Of a stretch of DNA of 64,000 nucleotides, positions 37,001 through 47,106 are shown in pieces. The notes under the pieces are model-generated. The model saw only the letters and a list, made by a program, of their open reading frames with translations, was not told the origin of the DNA and did not search any database. The DNA comes from Porpolomopsis calyptriformis (taxonomy: Eukaryota > Basidiomycota > Agaricomycetes > Agaricales > Hygrophoraceae), in contig OX621170.1 in NCBI GenBank assembly GCA_951640195.1, forward strand, positions 1,240,001 through 1,304,000. Reading direction: 5' to 3'. How positions within the stretch are numbered: the stretch's first letter is position 1; each line of letters begins with the position of its first letter. The position numbers and the translations under genes are program-made.

Positions 37001-37863
37001 GGTGGTCAAGAGTACAAACTGGGAAGGATAGTGCGGAAGAGAGCGCATCCCAGTTTCGGAAAAGATTTGTGCGTTTACGACGTTGCTGCGTTCGCGTTGA
37101 TCTAACTTCTTCACAGAAAAAAAATTTCAAAGACTTATATCTGACTAGCGATTGGCCTAATCCTGCAGTAGTGAGTGATGTGTCTCTTCTGATGGAAGAC
37201 GTGATTTCATGGTCCCAAAGAGGGACGCGTATCTACACCCCACAGTGGACCAGTCGGAAGAGCCTTTCAAGTGGGGTTTGCCTGATCTTGATGCCCTTCG
37301 CCAGTGCGTGATCAAATCGTCAAATCGTGATATTTGTGTTTATGTGGGGTACAGCTTCCTGGGCGAGGAACTTGGCTGGCCACAGACCAAGGTTGATGAG
37401 CTGCTTTTGCCCATCATACAAAAAATGGGTAAACGAAGCCAGGTACGGAAAATGCTCCTCAAGGACTATGCTCATTCTTTCCTGATAGAAAGGGGCGTTG
37501 AACAAGCAAGGCAACCTGACTGGGTTTTTTGATGTGACAACAGGAAATGGGTTGTACGCGCCGAGGAAACGGCGAGCTTACGCTAGCAAGCGGTTACAAA
37601 AGGTGGTGACTGAATTTCGGGCTGGACAATCTCAAGCCGCTATTGGACCTCAACCAGAAGAGTCAGGATCCGATCCAGAGAATGATAAAGAGGAAGGTTC
37701 TGCGACGAAAACAGGAAAGCGCAAAAGGAGCACCACCCATCGCGTAAATCGCGGCACTCGGGCAAAGAGTGGGAAAGGTAGAAGACAGGTTCGGAGGGCT
37801 CGGGACACTCCCTCAGACTCGGCACCAGATAGTGACAGTGATTATGGATCCAAGAACCCTTGA
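34092..37863 (+). CDS. RAD2: Nucleotide excision repair endonuclease Rad2/XPG
   Basis: FEN-family structure-specific nuclease that cuts 3' of a lesion with TFIIH in the nucleus. The N domain MGVKSLWNLLAPVGRPV joins LEAIEGQALAIDSSIWIYQF across an intron, then VKPVFVFDGGVPVLKRTTI and the bridging helix ERRKKKSGATESHAKLAEKL. A spacer of some 600 residues includes a ubiquitin-interacting motif, DDIELALAIQESLD near 35600, and acidic Ser-rich segments as in TFIIH-binding XPG. The I domain is FGIPYITAPMEAEAQCAALV, GIITDDSDVFLFGG (catalytic acids), LIYLLGSDY-like SLAYLLGSDYVNGLPGIGPV (helix-hairpin-helix). Then DAYLHPTVDQSEEPFKWGLP and, near the C-terminus, QGNLTGFF, a PCNA-binding box. A basic tail (KRKRSTTHRVNRG, RRQVRRARD) ends at 37861. 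About eight introns. Confidence 0.95.
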
Positions 37864-38176
37864 GATCAAGCCAGCGACATAAGACGTTGGATCTTAATGG
37901 GTGCGGGTTTTCAAGATACAGGTTGAATGTTTTTTTCCGATGCAGCTTGGAATAAGCATGTTGCCGCCGTGAAATTGCTATGTGGCGTAGAGAATGGAAG
38001 GGATGCCTTGGTAGATGTCCTTCCCGGGGTCATGAGCGCGGCGATCTTGAATAGGTACGAACACGATCACGCGGTTATTGAATGACGGGAACAGTCACTT
38101 TATGCCATCACACTCGGATGATAAATATATATCAATGTGGGTACAATCCAAGTCACGATTGCTAAAATGGATGGTG
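37864..38176. other. Convergent intergenic region RAD2 / NDUFB8
   Basis: 313 bp between two converging stops. Contains AT-rich stretches (aataaatatatat near 38120). I see no gene; presumed 3' UTRs and polyadenylation signals. Confidence 0.4.
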
Positions 38177-38750
38177 TCATTCCATGGTGGATGCCGGATA
38201 GAGTAAGCTATCGTCATTTTCATTTTCTTGCCTTGCCTAAAGGAGAGGTGATGCAAAGTGAAAGTTCATATTAAACGGTGTCCGTACCTTGTTCTCCTCC
38301 ATTCCACCGAGTTCCTCCACTAGTCCAGAGAAAGGGTACTCTCGAGGGATAGCTGGTCTATCAGGGATAAGGGCGGCTTTTGCGAGAAATGCAAAGCCAA
38401 CAAATCCGAGAGTCGCCAGAGTAAACTGAATGAGTGCAGATCGAGGGGGTACGATGGGAATGTCAGGTCCCCACATTGAGAAAAGTTCATCCTTTTCATG
38501 CAGCTGCGCGGGGTATGAGACACCGTTGAAAAAAGAAGATCGTACTAACCGTATCCCCAAAGTTCCTTCTCATTTGCTGATCCCACCAGCCATTTGGCGG
38601 AAGATACTGCTTAGATACATTGGGTAGCTCCGGATAACCGTTGAGCTGGGGGTCCGGTTCTGCGCGGTTGGCATATAACCTCAAGAGTACACGGGTAGGT
38701 GCTGGCCTGAGAAGAAATCGTATACCATCCACCCGGCGGATGCGTATCAT
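38177..38750 (-). CDS. NDUFB8: Mitochondrial complex I subunit NDUFB8 (ASHI)
   Basis: Accessory subunit of the distal membrane arm of NADH:ubiquinone oxidoreductase. The start MIRIRRVDGIRFLLRPAPTR is an Arg-rich presequence. The mature part begins EPDPQLNGYPELPNVSKQYL and PPNGWWDQQMRRNFGDT, the family's signature. After a short intron VSYPAQLHEKDELFSMWGPD leads to the single membrane span FTLATLGFVGFAFLAKAALI and REYPFSGLVEELGG. The last exon, after the acceptor tcctttag, gives ARQENENDDSLLYPASTME and stops at 38177. Three exons, about 160 residues. An in-frame ATG at 38798 would add 16 residues; I chose 38750 for the better presequence. Confidence 0.9.
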
Positions 38751-38961
38751 ACTGGAGAGGCCAAGCGAGTGTGACTGTGACAGGTAACCTATAAGCACGT
38801 GCTTAGGACCCCGGACCGATATTCAATCAATTTCGATCAATAATTCGTACATGAACCTGGCCACATTTTTTTTATTTATTTTTCTGGAATCGTTTATATC
38901 ATGGGAATCTTTGGGAACGCGTATCAACCTCAGTTTTCCTTCCCTTACTTCCGTCTCAGTT

Positions 38962-40778
38962 ATGCAAGAGGAGCTCATCGTCAAGAACGTCGAGGAGCAG
39001 CTGCTGAATCAACGCAAACGCCAGCGCAAACCTGGAGAGGTACCATACCCATTGGATTATTCATCGAGCATGCTGAACTTGTAAGCGACCGTCTCCTCAC
39101 CCGTTGTGTTGGATTCAGCGTATTTCGTTAGCGACGTCTGGGACCACATGTTCTTCATCAACTGCTGCCAGAGCTTGACCTTGCACCAATTCACAGAACA
39201 CCCCTCTGTCGTGCTTGACTTGGGGTGTGGAGGCGGCTATTGGGCCATCGAAGCAGCCAAGCAGTGGACCGTTCGTAACGCTGTGTTTGTTTACGCTCTT
39301 CATTAATATTCGTTGTCGGAACAGAACAGCACAATCATCGGATTCGATCTGAAAAAAATCCAGCCCAGTGCTTCTGTTCTAGGGTCGCTCAATGTCCGAT
39401 GGGTGCACGGCAATTTGTGCGTATTTATGCTTCATTCTTGTCATACTTTCGTCATCCTATTTCGGCAGATTGGATGAGCTACCTTTCAGCTCGGACTACT
39501 TCGATTTTGTCCGGATAATTGGCATTGGACTCGGGGTACCAGAAGACGAGGTCAGTCTGAATCACGTCAGAACATTCACATTTGACTTGAAATTGTTCAT
39601 GTGCAGTGGCAATACGTTTTAGAGGTAATGTCAGATATAGAAGCTCCGTATTGCCCCTAATCGGGAATTAATTCCAGGAGGTTGCCCGTGTAATGAAACC
39701 CGGGGCAGTCCTTGAGGTATGTTACTCTCATAGAGTAAACATTCCTTCCAACAAATTATTCGCAGATGATAGAGGAAGATTTAATTTTTCCTTGTCCCCC
39801 GCGCCCCCTCTCCCGAGCTACAACGGATGTGCTGGGTGTGGAACCAGCAAGCCCACCTTCTCCTGCTAATGCCTTGCCCTTGCTTTCTGAAAGCTGGCCA
39901 CCTTGGTTTTCCCAAGAAACCTTGCTAAAATCTTCGGATTCAGGTCCAGCCTTCAACCTTAGCCCTTTATCAACGAATTTCAGTTCCCGTTCCACATTCG
40001 CCTTGAGCCAAGCCATGCTGTCCCCTGGTGATGATGAGCCTGATCATCATCATCCTCAAGACCACACAAGACTGAAAACAGCATGGGACGCTATGTTGTC
40101 GAGCCGATTTCTGGCCACCCAACTTGTAACTGTCCTCCCGTTCTACCTTTCGTCGTTTTTCGTTGATGTCCAAACACAACCACCGATACAAATACCTTTG
40201 CCTCCCAACTCTCACTCGACCAGAAAGGGCGACGGTAGTGGTATTTGCAACGACGCTGGGCAGGGGAATATCGGGCTGGGTGTCTTCTCGGAATTGAAGA
40301 CCTCTCCGGCTCGGACACCAACCGAAACGAATGAACGGGTGGTCCCGACTTGTGCCTCGATGCATCTGGCGAAGACCGTCCAGACAGTTATCGAATGCAA
40401 GGAGTCGATTTGGGTTGAGTATGAGAAACTTTACTGTTCCTCTCCCCAAGCAACTCGATCAGGCCGCTTTCAGCCTCCAGCCCGAGAGGACTTCGAACAT
40501 GCTTGGTTAAATTGGGAAAGGTAAGCGTTCAAACTGTTTTTCAAATTAACGACTACGCGCACACATAATCTGCCAGCGATATGATGGACCGTATTGGTAT
40601 GCGTGACTTCGTGGCTTCCGAGTGCTCATGGCAGGCACCCATCGGAGATCGACCCGACTGGCGAGCGTGGAGAAATAACCTAGACACGAATTGGAGCACG
40701 GACGGGCCTCCACTCTCAGGCACAGCCGCGTTGTGCCGATCTTTACGTGCTTTCGTTGGCCGGAAACCCTCGCTGTGA
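38962..40778 (+). CDS. SAM-dependent methyltransferase domain protein
   Basis: Class I methyltransferase of a type common in mushroom genomes; substrate unknown. After the basic lead QLLNQRKRQRKPGEVPYPLD the frame gives DVWDHMFFINCCQSLTLHQF, then motif I PSVVLDLGCGGGYWAIEAAK, the acidic strand STIIGFDLKKIQPSA, LGSLNVRWVHGNL, LPFSSDYFDFVRIIGIGLGV (motif IV region) and VARVMKPGAVLEMIEEDLIF. A disordered insertion of about 200 residues with Pro/Ser and HHHH follows, then a C-terminal helical part (SMHLAKTVQTVIECKESIWV; FEHAWLNWE) and a last exon with MDRIGMRDFVASECSW. Six or more introns. The start is uncertain: the frame is open with another ATG at 38851, which would add a hydrophobic MNLATFFLFIFLESF. 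Confidence 0.75.
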
Positions 40779-41071
40779 GGTCGGCAGGTTATGTCACATC
40801 TGGTCACGGCGTAAAATCCTTCGTAATATTCCTCACGATGAATGTTAGTCTTTTCCTCTCGTTCCGCCTTTATCGTAACCCTCGTGATATATTCTGGCTT
40901 GCAAGCCATAATGTTCCGTCGATAGCTACATAATATCTCTTTTTCATCATACTTTTTCGCACGATTTCCAACTACGCAAACTTGCCCGCGTTCTGTTCTT
41001 CGACCGCTTAGCCGAAAAACTTTAGATAATCTTGTTGAAAATCCTTTCGAACTGAAACGATAAGGAAATCC

Positions 41072-42559
41072 ATGTCCGACTCTGAAAATCTACCTGCGGC
41101 GTCTCCTAAGCCCCCTTCACTCGATGTGGATGTCACTAAATACAAGGTACGATGTGTGCTATAGAAGAGGAAAAAAACCCTGAGCGTTCTTCCAGACCGC
41201 AGCCGACATTGTCCACCAAGCGATGAAAAAGCTTGTGGAGCTCTCCGTGGAGGGCGCGAAAGTGATCGATCTGTGCGTTGAGGGAGACAAGCTCATCGAG
41301 CAAGGCACCGGGGCGGTGTACAACAAATCGGTGAAGGGTGTGAAAGTGAACAAAGGCCAGCTTGCAATCCATTGCAGATACCCCCCCACACACCCCTCGA
41401 TCATTCTAACAAACCGCCTTCAATCTCGTAGGTTTGGCCTTTCCAACCTGCGTGTCGGTAAACAACGCCGTGGCACACTTTTCACCCCTTGCGTATGTCC
41501 CTGTCTCTGCGGATGTGTCTTCCAAATCAAGTGTAGACTGACTCGCTGCGTTCAACCATCTTGGGCAGCTCGGATCCACTCTCGGCACAGACCCTCGCTA
41601 AACACGATGTGGTCAAAATCGAGCTCGGTGCCCAGATCGATGGCTTTGCGGCCATCAGTGCGGAAACTGTCGTGGTGGGTGCTACTGCGGAAGATCCCGT
41701 TACCGGGCGAAGGGCGGACGTCGTCAAGGCTGCCTGGCACGCCGCAGAAGTAGCCATGCGAATGGTCAAAGTCGGGAACAAGAACTGGGCCATCACCGAG
41801 GCCGTCAACAAGGTCGCGGCAGCTTGGGACTGCAAACCCATCGAAGGTTTATTCTGCTTCTTCTATCGCGTTTGAATGATCACCAATCGCTCCTCGACGC
41901 TAGGTATCTTTTCCTCTCAGCAAACGCAAAACGTCATCGACGGGAAGAAACGCATAATCCTGAACCCTAGCGAGGCACAGAAACGCGACTTCGAGACGGC
42001 TACGTTTGCGGAAAACGAGGTGTATGGGATCGACATACTAGTGTCATCGGGAGACGATGGCAAAGCCCGTTTGGAAGAGTCGCGGACGACGATCTACCAG
42101 AGGGATGCCAATGTGACATATCAACTCAAATTGAAGAACTCGCGCAGCGTATTCTCGGAGGTGCAGAAGAAAGCCGGCGCGTTTCCTTTCAACATTCGCT
42201 CTCTCGAGGACGAGAAGAGGTCACGGATGGGTTTGCAGGAAGCCGTTCAACACAGCTTGGTCAAGCCATTCGAGATTTTGTGAGTAGCTTTCCACCATAT
42301 CGTCCACGCTCATCTCGACCGTATGATCAGATATACCCCTCCAAATACATTCGTGGCCGCGTTCCATTTTACGATCGCCCTTCTGCCAGGTGGCCCGTCG
42401 TTGATCACCCACCCACCTATCTGGTACAAACCCGAGTTGGTAAAAACGGAGAAGGAACTTGAGGATGAGGAGCTAAAGACTCTTTTGGGGCGAAATTTAC
42501 GAGAGAACAAGAAGAGCAAGAAGAAGAAGGCCCAAGCAGAGGGAGATGCTGAAAAGTAA
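41072..42559 (+). CDS. PA2G4: PA2G4/EBP1-type methionine-aminopeptidase-fold protein
   Basis: Homologue of human EBP1/PA2G4 and fission yeast 42-kDa curved-DNA-binding protein, which sit at the ribosomal exit tunnel and act in ribosome assembly; the fold has lost peptidase activity. Start MSDSENLPAASPKPPSLDVD. Then YKTAADIVHQAMKKLVELSV, CVEGDKLIEQGTGAVYNKSV, GLAFPTCVSVNNAVAHFSP (across an intron), HDVVKIELGAQIDGFAAISA, DVVKAAWHAAEVAMRMVKVG, NWAITEAVNKVAAAWDCKPI, QQTQNVIDGKKRIILNPSE, EVYGIDILVSSGDDGKARLE. The insert FPFNIRSLEDEKRSRMGLQE and the Lys-rich C-terminus KKSKKKKAQAEGDAEK are EBP1-specific and distinguish it from true MetAP2, whose metal ligands it lacks. Five introns. About 395 residues. 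Confidence 0.92.
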
Positions 42560-42668
42560 CGAGAAAAAAAAAAAAAAAGTAGGTACATGTTCCCTTCCTC
42601 GGAACGAAGAACAATGTGGAGAGTCTTCTTGAGATGTATCGTGTATGACAACTTGACCAAGGCGCCGT

Positions 42669-43048
42669 TCAGGACGCCTCTTCTCCAAACTCTGCCATCG
42701 TCCGCAGGACCAGCTCGATGTCTTCAAGAAATCCATTCACCGTCAATCTTGCCAGTCGGATCGTAAGGGTTTTAAATGTCCTGTGATATGCTGCAAGTCA
42801 GTACCTCGACCCCTGATCAACCATGAACGCACGCAATCAACATATCATTCTCCACCGTCAATGTTCGTTTAACTGATTGGGGGTTCAATTCTTTGTCTAC
42901 ACCAATGATGGCTTTCGCCATCGCTGCATGCTCGTGAGAAGCAAACGGGATTCGCAAATCGCTGCCATTTGTGAGCCGGAACCATGCCAGTCATCGGGAA
43001 ATTGGCTTACATCGTGTGCCAGGGTGAGTTCAAGGTGCTGGCGGCCAT
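42669..43048 (-). CDS. PCC1: KEOPS/EKC complex subunit Pcc1
   Basis: Small dimerising subunit of the KEOPS complex, which makes t6A37 on ANN-decoding tRNAs and affects telomeres and transcription in yeast. It appears only when three short exons are joined: MAASTLNSPWHT, then IDLRIPFASHEHAAMAKAII and GVDKELNPQSVKRTLTVEND-MLIA, then TFKTLTIRLARLTVNGFLED and IELVLRTMAEFGEEAS, stop at 42669. Intron 1 runs from gtaagcc to ggcag. Intron 2 runs from gtgcgttc to tatcacag. The product is 92 residues, the normal size. The pattern IPF-S-HA--A---L-VD-E and the C-terminal V--FLE-I-LV--T are Pcc1/LAGE3 signatures. It converges with PA2G4 (109 bp apart). Confidence 0.9.
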
Positions 43049-43408
43049 AAAGATGAGAAAGAGGCTTAAGGCCGTTTGACGATGAAAGGCGACCCAAGTC
43101 TAGTATTGAAAATAAAGATAGCGCTCAGCAGCGCGCCAGTAGCAAATGTGTGCGAGTATGTATGTAAAGTACGTATGCAAGTGCTTGTGGAGGTTGATGC
43201 AGATTACCCAGCTCGACTCGAATTGAAAAACCACCGATCGAGATCAACAGAATATGCGATAATAAAAACCTGGTGACGATCAGACTCCAACACGACATCG
43301 CTCGCGGAAGCGTTGGGAACCGATAAGGCAGGTGGTATCTCCGGGATGATGAAGTGTAGTCAAAGGGTATCATACCCGAAAAAGGTCGAGGTATGGGGTG
43401 GGTATCGT
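43049..43408. other. Intergenic region between PCC1 and a secreted-protein gene
   Basis: 360 bp, both flanking genes on the minus strand. No domain-bearing frame on either strand. Holds the PCC1 promoter and the 3' UTR of the neighbour. Confidence 0.4.
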
Positions 43409-44209
43409 TCACAAAGAGAGGGAAAGGAGGCCAAGGGCGGCAAGGATCCACAAGGCGGGCGCGTTAATTTGGCGGACGCTGACTCCGGAGCTGTGCAATG
43501 GGTTATAACCTGCATTGGCAGCACCGGCAGCCTGGGGGGGTGCAGAGGATGATGATGGGGGGACGACGAGAGTGGTCGTGACGCTGAAACTGAAAGTGAA
43601 CACACGAACGACGACGGGCAAACGACACAAGAGAAGGCGTACCCCTGAGCTGCCGCATCTGAGGCGGAAGCATTTGCACGGTCGTTTTGGGGGAGGCAGG
43701 AGGTATCACTGCTCGGGAGGACGGTAATCTTGAGAGCGGAGGAAGGAACGGTGAGCAATTGAAAAACGGGAGAGTGATGACACTGACATTACCAGTCCAA
43801 GCTTCGTCGCCAGCCGGGTCTTCCACAGAGATGACGACTTGTCGACCAGCTACCAGGGGGACGTTGAGCCATTTCATGTGGTTGCTAGAATGATCACCAA
43901 GGTTGGCGCTGGATATGAAGGGAAGCGGAATTCAGATATTGTATGTAGAGCTTTTGGAGTAGACATTACATTGGGTCACCACAGATATCGTCGCCGGGAA
44001 CGACGATGACATTATATGGCCCTTTGGTTTGTTGCCAGATAATTTCAGCATCTTGACACTGAAAGAGAGAAAAATGAGAATGGTTGTTGAACTAGTTTGT
44101 TGGGCACGCATACTTGGACCAACTTTGGTGTGTTGATGGAGAAATCGGCGAAAACACCCTGGAGAACGAAGGAGAGAAAGAGAGTGAGTGAAAAGAATGT
44201 GGCAAACAT
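43409..44209 (-). CDS. Small secreted, Ser-rich, probably GPI-anchored protein
   Basis: Signal peptide MFATFFSLTLFLSFVLQGVFA, then DFSINTPKLVQ, an intron (gtatgcg to ctttcag), CQDAEIIWQQTKGPYNVIVV and PGDDICGDP, an intron near 43890-43975, MKWLNVPLVAGRQVVISVED and PAGDEAW. This is the layout of a widespread basidiomycete cell-surface family with two N-terminal cysteines and a short beta-sandwich, akin to Kre9/Knh1-type Ser-Thr-rich wall proteins. After SSDTSCLPQN the chain becomes Ser/Ala/Thr-rich (TTLVVPPSSSSAPPQAAGAA) and ends with a hydrophobic tail INAPALWILAALGLLSLSL, typical of a GPI-anchor signal. Four exons, about 195 residues. Role in the wall or at the surface is inferred; no enzyme motif. 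The third exon junction was not resolved with certainty. Confidence 0.7.
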
Positions 44210-44371
44210 TTTGCAAGGGAGTGAGGAGGGAGGGAAAGGGTTGTCTCGAGGGGAAGGAAAGTCTGACTAAGTCGCTAAGAACAAGATGAAATGATGCGCT
44301 ATGGCGATGGCAAATATTTCAAAACAACATTCAGGCACGTTTCATGGTACAGTACATCCAAAGGATTAGTT

Positions 44372-46938
44372 TTAAAGCTTGCTTTTCCCTTTGAACTGTG
44401 CCATCCTTGTCCTTTTCGTCATCCTGTGAATACACGGTCATGTTATTATTCCTTAGCATGTTGATTTCACATACCCAGAGTGCTCTATGGTCGTCGGCGT
44501 CTTTCCAGGACCTTCAACAGGTACACGCTCTTCCATAGGTATGTAGTCCCGCTTCCCAGCACCGACATAGATCTTCCGAAACCGTGAATATCGCAAGCGT
44601 CCGAAATAGTCCCACTTACCTGTCGAGGACGCCAGATTTTCACGCCTCCTTGCTGGAGCATCAGCTACAAACGGCCGTGAGCCCGCACCATCCTAGCTCA
44701 GGGGCGAATCGAGCACTGACCTGCCGCCAATGAGCAAGCCACCCAACCACGCGGGGCACCGCGAACAGGACAGGGAAAAAGTCCATCGGGAATCCTGCAT
44801 AACAAGTGATTGAGCGATCAAGTGCCAACTAACACGCCCCGTTCTACCCACCCATTGCACGGTAGATGAGACCGCTGAAACAAATGGTTAGTTGATCTTT
44901 GACACGTATATGAACATTATTACCTCCTTCAAAAGATAAAATGTCGTCAAATTTCATGTATATTGAGATGAAGACCGAGCGCACCAGAAATCAACGTTTG
45001 GGGCGAGTTGACGTTTAATAAAGAAATCATCTTGGATAGCAGCATCATGCAATGCCATAGCCGTCTCAAGAAGCTCGTCTTTGCCCGTGCTGCACCTAAG
45101 ATAAGCATTATCCCGGCTAGGACGGCCCCAGTACTTACACCTTGAACACATCGTCGGCAGTTTTGCGGATAATGAACGAGCGAGGGTCAGACTAATACAT
45201 GCTTAGAGACGAGCTTTGAAATGAATATAAGGGTGCGCACTGTTTTGTAGACGCTGCGTAAAGCGAGTCAGCGACGAATTTCGTCCATAGCGAACGGACT
45301 GACCGATGTCCAAAACCAGAAAGTACTTTTTCCCTCCTCTTGACTGCCTCGAGAAACGCAGGAACATTTTCAGGACTTTTCACGAAAGTTAGCAATGAAA
45401 AGATTTAACAACTAGTCTCATGCCTTCCAATTGCCAGAAGCATGCGAATGACAGCTTCATTCGCACCACCTGAGACGGTTGTCAGATCAGATAAAATATA
45501 GTGATATCAAACTAGCCATGTAACGGTCCACTTGAAACCAGTGAAGTTAAAAAAGCCTCTTCGTGCAACAGAAAAAGCCACTTACTATAGCGATGCGCAA
45601 CCAGCGCTGTCAACGAAGAGGGAAATGTCATGTTAGCCAAAAATCAGAGCATATGTATTCTCTCACGCGATAGCTGAATAGGGATCAACCAACGAACTGG
45701 CGGCTTGAAGAACAGTCGTGGAGGATGCATTCAACTCGTGGTCAGCATGCAGCAAGAAAAGTACGTCCAGTGCTTTCTCCAGAACTGGATTGGGCGTGTA
45801 GTCCTCCTGTCCAAGGTGGTCCATCTGATATAAGAAACTGAAGGGGATAAGAGTGCCACCAGAGAAGACAGCCAAGGTAGAAATACTCACGAGGCTGTGT
45901 AGCTAAGCCCCGTCGGGGGAGTGACAAAGTCTCGGCCCTGGCGGACGCGGTAAGCCATCCTATATAATATCAGTTGAGTGCGAAGGGATGGAATGAGTTG
46001 ACAAACGCAGCGAGGGTAGTGGCTTTACCGATCAATCGGTATATTTGTTTATCCATGATGGCCTGAGAAGGTTGGTCGCCTTTGGTGAAGAGTGTTTGGC
46101 CTTTGATGTCGTTAGTAAAGCCATTAGGAAGTAAAATGGAAGAGAAACATACCCCGAAGAGAGGGGTTAGCCTCGCTGTAATACGATCCCAAATACGCAA
46201 AAGCGCTCGTAAGCATAGCCATCGGATGCGCGTCGTAACTTGGAGCAGCGGGTTGTAAATTAGCAAGGTGAAGGCGTGAAAGAACGGTTACCGAAATGAC
46301 CGGAAGAATCCTTCGGCTTCCGAATGCGCGACGGCGTGATGCATGACTTCAGACTCAAAAACTTGGAACTGATCTTTGCTCGGAAGGGAACCATATAGAA
46401 GGAGATAAGCGCTGGAAGGTAAGGATGAGATACAGCTAGGGAAAGATACCCAGATAACATACCATTCCAAATGCGACGAGTGGAGAGCCAGCTGTTCGAT
46501 GGGATATCCTCTGCGATATTGCTTGCACATCAGGTCAGCGGGATGGATTGTGGAGATGTAGCCAACCTATAACGAAGAACTAGGCTGCTTTTCAGATGAG
46601 GCTGTGGACTCCAAAGACTATACACTCACTTCCCGCTTCTCCATCAATATAAGTGATTGTGCTCCGTATAACGGCGGTGTTCAGGTAACCCTGGTCCACG
46701 ATGCGGAGGCCTTTGTTAGTCTGGTTCTCTTCCCTTTCATCTCCGCGTCTCGGCGCAGATATGGATTTGAAAGCAGTGGCGGGGATACTGTTATCTACGA
46801 TGCTGTAAACGCTGAGTATTGGGCGGTCAAGGAGAGAGTAGGTATGACGAACGGTATGACGAACGTCTTGCCGGTGCGGTTGTCACGCACCGTCAAGGCA
46901 TTGCGTTTTCCTTCGGGGGGATTATCAACACTGACCAT
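44372..46938 (-). CDS. Citrate synthase with a C-terminal peroxisomal signal (SKL)
   Basis: Condenses acetyl-CoA and oxaloacetate. Exon 1 reads [20 protein letters not shown] and RTGKTFVIP, with no mitochondrial presequence. Then [68 protein letters not shown] text near 46215, [36 protein letters not shown] (catalytic His), [64 protein letters not shown] and APNVDFW (catalytic Asp). The last join (…EHSG to [10 protein letters not shown] across gtatgtg…cacag) gives the end FKGKSKL, a canonical PTS1, stopping at 44372. Over a dozen introns. The enzyme family is certain. Peroxisomal location follows from SKL plus the missing presequence. 2-methylcitrate synthase activity cannot be excluded. Confidence 0.9.
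46841..46864. repeat. 12-bp tandem duplication at a citrate synthase splice donor
   Basis: GGTATGACGAAC occurs twice back-to-back (46841-46852 and 46853-46864). On the coding minus strand this is GTTCGTCATACC twice. The first copy encodes the end of exon 1 (FVIP) and the second copy begins the intron with GTTCGT. Confidence 0.8.
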
Positions 46939-47106
46939 GGTGGTCGCGGTGGCAGTCAAGTTTGACAGGAAAGGCGGTACATTTTGCAGCTTCGACTGTC
47001 AATTGATCGACGGTGTGTAATCACGTGGTAACAGGTAGTGTACTGCATATCATGGGCACAAGCATTCTGGTATGAAATCCAACAGATATATTCTCGGTAG
47101 AATCGA

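Noticed and set aside
46604..47020. Plus-strand 138-residue protein
   Set aside because: It is the antisense shadow of the first two citrate synthase exons, whose minus-strand reading matches the enzyme N-terminus.
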